Made by a program: the position numbers and the translations under genes. From Sipunculus nudus (lineage: Eukaryota > Annelida > Sipuncula > Golfingiida > Sipunculidae): 64,000 bases of DNA. Position 1 is the first letter of the stretch; each line of letters begins with the position of its first letter. Under the pieces are notes generated by a model. It was not told the origin of the DNA. It searched no databases and saw only the letters and a list, made by a program, of their open reading frames with translations. This document shows positions 1 through 11,700 of the stretch, one piece after another. The DNA is taken from NCBI GenBank assembly GCA_026874595.1, contig CM049306.1:50666019-50730018 (forward strand), in the 5' to 3' direction.

Positions 1-1229
1 TTGGCCAAAAATTGTAGCTTTTATTTATGTTTTTATGAGACCATGTCAGACCTTAGCTCTCCCCAGCCCCTCTTGAGTCACCTGTAGGTTGACCTTTCAT
101 CAAATTATGCATGCTTGACGCGAGGCATATACTGGGGCAGCCAGGCAGCATATGGCCAGCCACAGTTGATCCAGGTGTCCAACCCAACTCATCTAGTAGT
201 TTTAACTAACAACATAGCAATAAACAATAAATAATAAATTTTTATTGGTTTTTAATAACAAATTAAAGTCAAATAAAAAAGGAATTTGTTAGTTGATAAT
301 AACAGGAAATTAACTTGCAGTTACTGATGATATAAGAATCTTGTATCGATTGATAGAATGTCACGTATTCCAAATAACACCATGCAGTCACCTATGGTAT
401 TTTTCAGTTCAATTTTAATGATAAAAAAATAAATCATATTAATCATTACTAATCATTTGGGATCATATGAAGGAAATTAATGATAGACAAAGATGCAGTT
501 GATAATATTAATCTAGATTCCTGCTGTGTCTAGTGTGTACATTGATGTGAAATTAGTCCAAAATGAATATGTTACATTTTTTTTTTAATATGAATAAAAG
601 CCATAAAACCAGGTACTTATGATCATTATTCAAATGTGTGAATTTTGTATATTCTGGATTCTCAACATCATTGTTTGGTGAAACCTGAATAAATACCAGA
701 CATGGTGCAAATACTTTGCAAATGTATTTGAATACGAATATGAATATGTACTCCATTATAAAATTTCTTGCATAAGAATGGGAATTCAGGTAAAAATGAA
801 AGAATATGAATACCAGAGCAAATACATTCAAAATATATTCTTTGATATTATTTTAATAATCATTTCAGTTTTATTTTATTTTTAAAAATCATACGATTCT
901 CTTATTATTTTTAATAAAAATTATATTTGAGACAATTCGTAATTATTTTTAATAAATAGTTAAACTCTTATATAATATGTTCTGCTTGTAAGTTATATGG
1001 CCAAGTCAAAATCTGTGTGACAATAGCACTCCATTTGTTAATAAAATAAATGAAATCAATGCTCTTCCCTGTCTCCAAAGATACTATCATAACCATACAT
1101 AAACTGAACACCCACAACTCATAATACAGCTTATATTTATTTACACACAAAACAAGCATGTGCCTCATTTCTAAACCTTATTTTTTTATAATTTATAACA
1201 GCTGAGCTGTGTGACCCATGGGTCCCTTG
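1..1229 (+). repeat. 3' part of a pearl/HINE-like element (family P1)
   Basis: Bases 1 to about 540 align by eye, block by block, with about 15975-16500 inside the full-length P1 copy; shared blocks include the CACCATGCAGTCACC stretch and GATAGACAA..GATGCAGTTGAT. The right end has the perfect 12-bp palindrome GACCCATGGGTC (1213-1224), then CTTG and T's, the same end as at 18513-18529. The element's start lies before the window. It has no coding capacity. Confidence 0.6.
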
Positions 1230-1581
1230 TTATTTGTTTTGCACAAGAAACATTACAACAGTTTCTTTAGAAGAGTGTTGAGATATTTTTAGATATATAA
1301 AATGTAGCCTTTTTTGGCTTCATCAAGACAATACGGTGCCTCATCATTTATTGATAAACCACAGGTATTTTGCTTCCTAGTGTGTTTTCTAAATAAAATA
1401 AATTACCGGAAGTTGTCATACAAATATTGATATTTAATTGTTAATCCATTTCTGATAATCAACATTGACAATTTTCCCAGTAATTACCCTTGCTCTACAG
1501 TTTCTATGTTTCTTCAGAATGTTTAGTTGACAACACTATTCCTTGTGAAACCTTATATTTTGACATATTTACTGCTTTCAG

Positions 1582-1697
1582 CATGTGGAGGTCTCCTGAA
1601 TGGCTATGCAAACACACTTAGATACCCCCATGAGGAGGGGCAGAGTGCTCCACATAACGTTGAATGTACATGGCAGATCAGAACAGCACCCACCAAG
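1582..1697 (+). CDS. Exon 1: CUB-A first half
   Basis: The acceptor is CTGCTTTCAG and the donor is AAG|GTAAAC. The exon enters in phase 1 and leaves in phase 0. It encodes CGGLLNGYANT through CTWQIRTAPTK and so holds C1 and C2. The split comes earlier in the domain than in all others, before strand 4. The YPH..N core motif is present but divergent: where the other domains read SPNYP this one reads LRYPHEEG, so CUB-A is the least canonical domain at this end. Confidence 0.85.
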
Positions 1698-4600
1698 GTA
1701 AACACCATTACCAGGGGTTGAAATTACGCCTTTCCACCTGTCTCAGACAGGCAAGCACATACATGGAAAGGAAATTTTCATCAGTTTTATACCAATCTGT
1801 TGGAAAGGTGAACACCTTTAGGTAATCCACATTATTAGCTGATTATAAATATAAGTAATAACAAACATGAAACAAAAACAAAATGTATTACAGTACTGGT
1901 GTTCCACTGACTCCCTATATTTCCTATTAAAATGGTCTATAATTGTATCCCCAGACAAAGTCGGGATACTATTGTTAAAGCACGGTTGCACCACCTGCAG
2001 GCAAGATTTCACAGATCCTTTTCAGATTTTACATGTACATAGATATTGATGAGAGGACAAAGCCTATTTAAAATTGGGTCATGACCTTTACCAGGAGAGG
2101 TACCTTGACCTTGAACAGGTCCAATTTTGCTGAAAATTACACAAAATATGAGATATATCAAGAAATACTCAATGGATTGGTCTGAAAATCAGGTTGCCTG
2201 AGGTTCTTGGATAGCCTTGTCTTTTGTGGGAGACTGGAGACACCACCTGTAATCCTTCTTGTTTTTCTGCGGATTATTATACCCTCGTCACTTCCACCTG
2301 ACAATAGTGTCAGAAATATAATAAACTAGACGACCATAGGTCGAACACTTGCCGGAAATCGTAAGTGAAACACAGACGGACAGACAGAACATATTGTCGC
2401 TTTTCTATTAATGGAATGACTCTCAGGGACATTGCAGAGAATATGTGGCCCGTTGAATGACATATGAAACAAAAGAACAGGCAAGCAGACAAAGCTGACA
2501 ACAAAAGACGAACAGACAGACATAGTGACTTATTGAGACAAGATTGACACCAGATGACATAACCTAGTGATTGAGAAGATTCAAAGGAAGAAAATGATTT
2601 ATGTAATTTAGATTTATAGTTTTGGAGGTCTGGCGAATTAATGATATACTTGGGAGGCTCGACTGTAGTGCCCTCTAGCAGACATATTCCCAAGACGACA
2701 AATGCGTCTCGTATTATTAGTGTATGACATGAGATGTCCCAGTTTCAAAAGGATTCCTTCAAAGCTGTGGCCTGTAGAATGCTATATGTAAGGCATAAGA
2801 ACCAGCAAGCAGGCGACTTTGAGGATAACGGACAAACAGATGGACACACTGACAAAGTGACAGAAGATTGAAACCATATGCCTTAATCAGGTTATGGAGA
2901 AGACTCAAAGGAAGAAAATATGCTATAGCTTATGTAACTGAGGCTTTGGGTGTAGAGATATGGCCAATACAATGGTATGTGTGTGAGGGTCGTGTGCAGG
3001 GCCCACTAGTGGCCAAATCAGGAAAATGAAAACTTTATTTTTTAAATTAGTGTAAGACATAAGATGTAATAGTTTCAAAAGGATTCCATCAAAACTGTGG
3101 CCTACAGAATGCTATATGTTAGACGCAAGAACCAACAAGCAGGCGAATTTGAGGACAACTGACAAACAGACGAAAACACTGACAAAGTGACTCAAGATTG
3201 AGTCCAGATGACTACTTCAGGTTATGGAGAAGACCCAAAGGAAGAAAAAAGCTACAGTTTATGTTACTGAGGTTTATAGTTTTGGAGATATTGCCAAAGC
3301 ATGATATGTTGGGAGAGGTTCGAGTTCAGCGCCCCCTAGCGGCCATATCTGGAAAATGAAAAATAGGTTTCGAGATATTAGTGTAAGACTTAAGATGTTA
3401 TAGTTTCAAAAGGATTCTTTCAAAACTGTGGCCTGTAGAATGCTATATGTGAGACGCAAGAGCAAGCAGGCGAATTTGAGTACAACTGACAAACAGACAG
3501 ACACACTGACAAAGTGTCACAAAAGTGTGACCAGATGACTACACTAGGTTATGGAGAAGACCCAGAGGAAGAAAATAAGCTATAGTTTATGTAATTGAGG
3601 CTTATAATTTTGGAGATATGGCCAAAATATGATATGTTCGGGAGGTTCGCATCCAGCGCCCCCTAGCGGCCCTATTCAAAAAATGAAAAAACAATTTCAA
3701 GATACTAGTGTAGGACTTATAATATGTCAGTTTCAAAAAGATTCCTGCAATAATGTGGCCTTTGGCGCAAGATGAATGAAATCTCGAAATATCTCTATTC
3801 ACGAGATATTTTATGAGATACTGCAAAACTTGTAATAAAATCTTGTAGTGCTAGTTGAATGCTACCTGATGCAAAAAACTAGATCACTCTAGCTTTAAAA
3901 CTGACAAAGTTAGAAAAATAAGACCCCATATTTTTAGAATATCATGACTTTTCCCCAAAAATTTGTAACCATGGTTACCGCAGATTTGAGTCAGCTACAC
4001 ACCAGATGACAGGCCTTGGAATGACGATTAAAATAAGCTATTGTTGAAGTAGATACGACTCATAGTCACAAAGATATGAAGAAAAAACCGTTTTGAGAAG
4101 TTTTGACGACCTTGACCTTGACCTTTCACCTATTTTAACCAAAAACAATAGGGCACCTAGAAATTATGTTTTTCATCATCCCTGTAAGTTTCAAGGTGAT
4201 TGTGGCAAAATTGTGGCCAGGAGAGTGCAGACAAACAAACAGACAGACAGACAGACAAACAGACATACGCAACTGACCAATATGCTTGCCGAAATCTTTG
4301 ATTCCGGCAAGCAAAAACCTATTGGATTGATATCTTACATATTGTGCAGATGAATAGTTATGGGCCCTAGGATAATGCCTTTTAAATTCAGGTCATGACC
4401 TTTATTATCAGAGTAACCTTATATAAGGCCATATTTGGTGACAATTTCTTAAAATTCCATTGATTTCTCAAGAATGGGTTGATGGATTGTGCTGAAAATC
4501 AGGAGGGGTTTAATGTCATGGATAGGGTATTGTCAGATTTGAAAACTGATGACCTGACTTGTCCTTCAAGGTTGTATCAGGCAAAATTCACAGGATTATT

Positions 4601-5749
4601 ATAACCTCATAACTTATGAAGTACTGGATATCTTTTTCTCAAATTTGGTACACCAATTGTTTCAACCAAAATCTCGTCGGAGTGTGAAGACATGATCTTT
4701 GATGAGTTCAAAGACTGGTGACCTTGACCTTGATCTTTGAGGTCAGAACTGCGGAAATATAGGATTATTGTCAACCCCATAAGTTTTGAAGTTCTGCATT
4801 TTTTCCCTGAAATTTGATACAGCATTTGTTTGAACCATATTCTTTGATTACTTCAAAGACTGGTGACTTTGACCTTGATGTTCAAAGTCAAATCTGTGGA
4901 AATGTAGGATTTTGTGTGATCCCCATAACTTGTGAAGTACTGCATATTTCCCCTAAAATTTGATACAGCATTTGTTAGAACCATGATCTTTGACAAGTTT
5001 GAAGACAGGTGACCTAGAACTTGATTTTTTTGAACTGCCAAATGTCTTGGGATACTTAGGCATCTCCGATGCCAGACATTTCTAGTTTCTTATACTTTCC
5101 AGCATTTTAGGCCCTCATCTCCTATATTTTCCTAGCTTTTTTTTTCATTGCACAATCCTGTTTCTGATATAATAGTGTTACTATTGAAAAGATTCAGTTC
5201 TTTTTGCATGCAAGGGTGCATGTAGGATGACATGTTAGATGGCATAATCAGGTTTGCACTGAGCAAAGTGTGACTGAGGTTTGATATGATGGGCCGATGC
5301 ATCTTCAGCAGAAAGGCAATTTTTTTTTTTCTGCTGAAAGGCAAACTTGTATTAATGCCTTTCCATTATAAAGTTGAAAATTTCAAAGTAATGTGATCCC
5401 TGATTACATATTTTTGTAAGTACATGATTTGTCTTATCTTGATGATCGTGATCTAAAGTACTATACAGAAAAAAAATTAATTGAAATAGACTCATATCCT
5501 TTTTTTGCCTTTAGCAGTTGAATGTTCTTAAAACTGTGCCGTTTCTCGTCAGATATGGAAGTAAAAAATCAGAGTGAAATAAAAGTGTTTACTTGAGGTG
5601 ATGAACAATTAAGGGTTGTACATATTCTTATCCCTCATTCACAGTTTATAGATCAACTGTGAGCTAAATGGTACATTATTTGCACCAAAATCAAAATAAT
5701 CTGAAATAATACCACAATAGGATCTAAAGCATATTATTTTATTATTGAC

Positions 5750-5793
<44 letters not shown>

Positions 5794-8700
5794 CCTATAT
5801 GTAAATCCTGATAATACCTAAGTGACCTAAAATGATTAGAATTTTCTGAGTAATTCAAGAAAATTGAATTTTCATCATAGATTAAGATTTCAAAATATTA
5901 CTTTGAGAATAAAAATATACAGTGACTTGGAATGGATCAGCAGAAAATTTCTTTCCAATATATAATGGAAAATCAGTATCAAACAGGATTACATTGTTCT
6001 ACCTGTATTTTTACATGTATTGTTTCTGTATGATTAATGTGTATGCAACATATTTATCTCAACCGATCTATTCATAATTGTACATTTTAATTCCTATATG
6101 GTATTGTAATGAAACATATTCATGAAAGTGTCTTTTTGGTGTTTTTTCAGATCTTGATGGTTACCGTGAACAATTTTAATATTGAGTCCCACCCAAACTG
6201 TGCATTTGATTCCCTGAAGATCTTTGATGGGCCAAATATGCAATCCCCCGTACTTGGGACTTTCTGTGGCACGACTCTACCAATGGGTGGACATTTTAAC
6301 AGCACACATAACCAGATGATTTTATACTTTAAGTCGGACCACTCTGTGGCTTCAGATGGATTTCAGCTGAGTTGGACATCTGCTGATCCTGGTAAGTATA
6401 TCTGCTGACACAGTAGTACCCTGATTTCACAGACCATACAGGCATCAGCCAGTCAAAGTGAGCATCTCTTCTCATACATGCAGACCATTGACTTCAGACT
6501 AGCTACACCCAGATGAGTACTATGTCTGCTCAGATGTTAGTACACTGATTTCAGACCATGTATGCATTAGCCACCTCAAAGTGATTATCTCTTCTCAGAC
6601 GTTAGTACACTGATTTCAGACCATGTATGCATCAGCTACCTCAAAGTGAGTATCTCTGCTCAGACGTTAGTTCATTGATTTCAGACCATATTTGCATCAG
6701 CTACCTCAAAGTGAGTATCTCTGCTCAGAAGTTAGTACACTCATTTCAGACCATATATGCATCAGCTACCTCAAAGTGAGTATCTCTTCTCAGACGTTAG
6801 TACACTGATTTCGGACTATGTATGCATCAGCTACCTCAAAGTGAGTATCTCTGCTCAGACGTTAGTACACTGATTTCAGACCATGTATGCCTCAGCTACT
6901 TCAAAGTGAGTATCTCTTCTTAGAGATTAGTACACTGATTTCAGACAATGTATGCATCAGCTACTTCAAAGTGAGTATCTCTGCTCAGATGTTAGCACAC
7001 TGATTTCAGACCATTATGCATCAGCTACCTCAAAATGAGTATATCTTCTCAGGCATTGGTACATTGATTACAGAACATGTCAAAATCAACTACTCCTAAG
7101 TATCTTTGCTCAGTTATTAGTGCGCTGATTTAAGAACATTGGATGTCAGCTACACCCAGACAAGTATGTCTGCTCAGACACTGATTTCAGACCATGTATG
7201 CCTCAGCTACTTCAAAGTGAGTATCTCTTCTAAGAGGTTAGTACAATGATTTCAGACCATGTATGCATCAGCTACTTCAAAGTGAGTATCTCTGCTCAGA
7301 TTTTAGCACACTGATTTCAGACCATTATGCATCAGCTACCTCAAAATGAGTATCTCTTCTCAGGCATTGGTACAGTGATTACAGAACATGTCAAAATCAA
7401 CTACTCCTAAGTATCTTTGCTCAGTTATTAGTGCGCTGATTTAAGAACATTGGATGTCAGCTACATCCAGACAAGTATGTCTGTTCAGACATTAGTACAC
7501 TGATTTCAAATATGATTATTGCAGTTTAAGAAATTGAATTTCTCTACATTATTTAATCTAACGTTTTCCAGCTTCATCTAAATATCAAGTACATCCCTGA
7601 TAAGCTGTACATGTTTATTTGTTTCTTTCAGTTTGTGGAAGCAGTTTTGTCAATCAGAATCATGGTACCATAAGCAGTCCTGGGTACCCTGGCAAGTATC
7701 CTCATAACCGAGACTGTGTGTGGACCATTCAGGCATCACCTGGCAAGAAGATTCAGTTTACATTTGGTCCAGTCCATATTGAACACCATCCAACCTGTCA
7801 ATATGACTACCTTTTGGTAAGTCTTTTAAAAGCCCACATCACATTTCTTAGTTTAAAGGTGGTGATTTGTGTAATTGTAATCTCTAATTGTGCAGCATCA
7901 AACATTTTCTCCTCCCCCCCCCCCCTGAAGATGATTAAAACATGTTTATTGTAAAAGGGACATGTTCATTCAGTGGGAATTTAAAAATATAGACATTACT
8001 ATGAACCAATTGTATTTCTTACTGGGTTATCTGAGATATTTGCAAATATACTGTGATATCACCGTATATAAACATGAAACATAACATTGCATAACACCGT
8101 GAACTATTTTGTTGCGCTGAACAACTTCCGCTGTGTATGTGTATGAATAAAGAGTCTGTATGTATCATGGCCGACTTGTTGAACATCACATGATGGCAGC
8201 TAGTGAGATATCGCAATCCTCGCTAAAATACGAAGCTAACACTGCTGAAAATTCGTTGATAACGCAGATAGACGATTTTGCCGGACATTACAACGTACAA
8301 CACAGAGTGTCAAGCGAGAAATTTTGAACATTCACTGATCATAACTGATCAGAATTCGGAACTACTTGCGGACTATTACAAACACGTGTAGATCGTTGAA
8401 CGCTGAATTGTAAGTTCTGTATTGTCGCTGACAGTAACGGATACACCTTGTCACAGTGATATTGTGTATTATATGAACATACTTTCGTGTCATCTGACTG
8501 TGAGTACATTTATTTGCCCAGCAAATCCTTTTGAGCTAAACGTGCCGCTGTCATATACAACGCATATGAAACGTCCCAGTTCAGTGACACTGTACTTTAT
8601 CGCCATCTGTCGTACAATTTTGGTACTATTGACATTACACATTGTGTTCTCAGTCATGGCATTAGCACGGGCGCCGCCGAAAATAGAGTTTTCTAACAAA

Positions 8701-11700
8701 ACTGGCTTAGCTGATAGATTTTCCATATGGAAACAACGTATGTCTATATACTCCTCTACTTCAGGAAAAGTAGGTGAACATTTGGTGCCGTACTTATTAG
8801 AAGGTATGGACGATGAAGGCTTACGTATTTACAACACATTCCAGTTAACAGACGAGCAGCGTAAGAACCCCTCATTAATATTTAGCAAGTTTGAGGAACG
8901 CTTAAACGTCATGAAACCTAACCCAGCAGCTGCTATGCTTGATCTTCATTTTATGTATCAAGATAAACATGAAACACTCGATGAGTTTTACACCAGGCTG
9001 AAATCAAAAACAGCAGACTGTGGCTTTATTAGTACTGATGAAGAATCTATTAACATTATTATTCAGATTTTGGCTAGCACTCCTATACCTGACTTTCAAA
9101 AGTGGCTACTAGACCTAGGCCCTAACATCCGCAATACGTCGCTTGAAACCGTGCTCGCGGAAGGCCGTAAACACGAAAACATGATTGCTAACATGAAACA
9201 TTTAAAAGATAAAACACTTCAACAAGGGACAAGCACAGTTGATTATGTAGTCAAAAATAACAATAAAACTCAGCGAACCAGTACTGTGTGTAAACGGTGT
9301 GGGAGGAACCACGAACGCTTACCTAGCGCATGTCCAGCGATCAGCACTAAATGTCATGCATGTGGACTTATCGGACACTACCAGAAAATGTGCCTCAAAT
9401 CAAGACCTCAACACAGGGGCAGACCTACTTCACGTGAAAGATTTCACAGACGGGACAGACGTCCTAGCAGCCAACGGCAAAGACATAACCGCGTTGAAAG
9501 ACAACATAGTGTTGAGTTAGAAAATCCAGACAACAATGCTGAAACATTTGACACTGTTGCATACGATGAGATACAATTACGAATCAGCAGTAGTGAGATC
9601 ACCGCTGGAAGTCGTGATCAGGCATTCACAAATATAGAAATACACTTAACAGGTAAAGACACACTTAACAAAGATGGAAAACCAATCAAACGATTCATAA
9701 AATTTAAAGTTGACACTGGAGCTCAGGGAAACACCATCCCTGTACGCACATTTCGTCAAATGATGCCGGAACTGCTAGACAATGAGGGTTACCCTGATTA
9801 CAGGAAAATCACACCACCAGGGGACACTAAACTTGTCGCATATAACGGTACGCCTATTAAGTGTTATGGTAGCATAATCATACCATGCAAGTATGGAGAT
9901 ACTGACTGGACAGCCACTGCATTTTACATTGTTGATGTAACTGGCCCAGCTATTCTTGGTCTTGAAACATGCGAGAAACTTCGTGTCGTCACTTTACACT
10001 GTTCATTGAGCCAGCAATCTCCAGTTAACCATATCAACAACAATGATGCATCAATCACATCTGTAACAGACCTTGTTAACAGATTTCCTGAACAGTTTGA
10101 TAGAATTGGCAACTTGCCAGGGGAAGCGCACTTGTATCTAAAGGATGACGCCACACCATTCATTGATCCGCCGAGGAAATATTCTATTCACCTGAGGGAC
10201 AAACTGAAATCAGAGTTGGATAAAATGGAGCAACAAGGCGTTATTACAAAGAATCATCAGCACTCGGACTGGTGCAGTAGTATCACCACCAGTATCAAAC
10301 GTGATGGATCCATGCGCGTATGTCTTGACCCGAGGAAATTAAACAATGCTTTAAAGAGATGTCCACATAAAATCACAACGCCAGAGGAGCTGAACTACAA
10401 ATTTAACAACGCTACTATATTTTCCAAGTTGGACGCCAAATCTGGTTATTGGAGTGTCAGACTAGATACCGATAGCCAATCATTAACAACCTTTAGAACT
10501 CCTTTTGGGAGATACATGTTTCGTCGTCTTCCATTTGGACTTTCGGTCTCTCAAGACTTGTTTCAGCAGCGTATGGACTCCATTATCGAACAGTGCAATG
10601 GTGTTATCAATGTCGCTGACGACATTGTTGTATATGCTGAAAACGAATCTGACCATGACCAGCGACTTCTACAGCTGATGCAAATTGCCAAAGAAAATGG
10701 TTTGACATTCAATTCGCGAAAATGTGAAATCAAGCAGTCACAAATTGAATTCTATGGTATGGTGTATAATGCTCACGGTATGCAGCCGGACCCGAGAAAG
10801 GTTGAGGATTTAAAAACTATGCCCGATCCTAAGAACAAAACAGAACTGCAAGAATTCTTAGGAGCCATCACATACCTAGCACCATTCATTCGTAATCTAT
10901 CATCTCAGGCAGAACCCTTGAGAGCCCTCCTGAGCAAAGACGTACCATTTGAGTGGTCAGAGGATTATCATCATCTATTCCAAGAGCTTAAAAACACTAT
11001 AAGCTCAGAAGCTTGTTTGAAATACTATGACATCAACGCACCAACATACTTAATGGTTGACGCAAGTCAGAAAGGGCTGGGAGCTGCATTGCTACAACCT
11101 GATAAGAATGCAGATGGTACTTATACACAGGAAACCAGACCTGTAGCATTCGCCAGCAAAGCATTGTCGGATACACAGAAACGCTATGTCAACATAGAAC
11201 GTGAAATGTTGGCAGTAACTTTTGGTGTTAAGCGGTTTCACGTATATCTCTACAACAGACCATTCGCCGTGATATCTGATCACAAGCCATTAGAGATGAT
11301 TTGTAGGAAACCAATCAACGCAGCCCCACCCAGACTACAAGCTATGATGCTTGATATACAAGGTTATGACTATACTGTGGAATATTGCCCAGGAAAAGAT
11401 ATTGGACTCGCTGATGCACTGAGCAGATTGCCAAACCCGCTAAACGCTGAGGATGTGCCCATCGATGTTCGTGTAGAACATATACAGTTTAGCCAAGACA
11501 AGCTGAACGATATCAAAGAAACAACACAGGCAGATCCAACACTGAGTGAACTCAAACGTACTGTATTCCATGGATGGCCACTTAGGATGAAACAACTGCC
11601 CAGAGATTTACAGCAGTTTTGGTCCATTCGGGATGAATTAGCCATTGATGACGGACTCATCATGAAAGGTGAGCGTATATTTATTCCAGAGCCACTCAGG

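Noticed and set aside
6109-6150. ATG at 6109 as a translation start for a short CUB protein
   Set aside because: The ATG is in the intron before the acceptor at 6150. The same applies to the leading Met codons of most CUB-containing frames.
8422-8655. N-terminal extension of Gag-Pol with a hydrophobic stretch
   Set aside because: The frame here begins at a TTG, not an ATG. The first well-placed ATG is at 8656, so the upstream part is probably leader.
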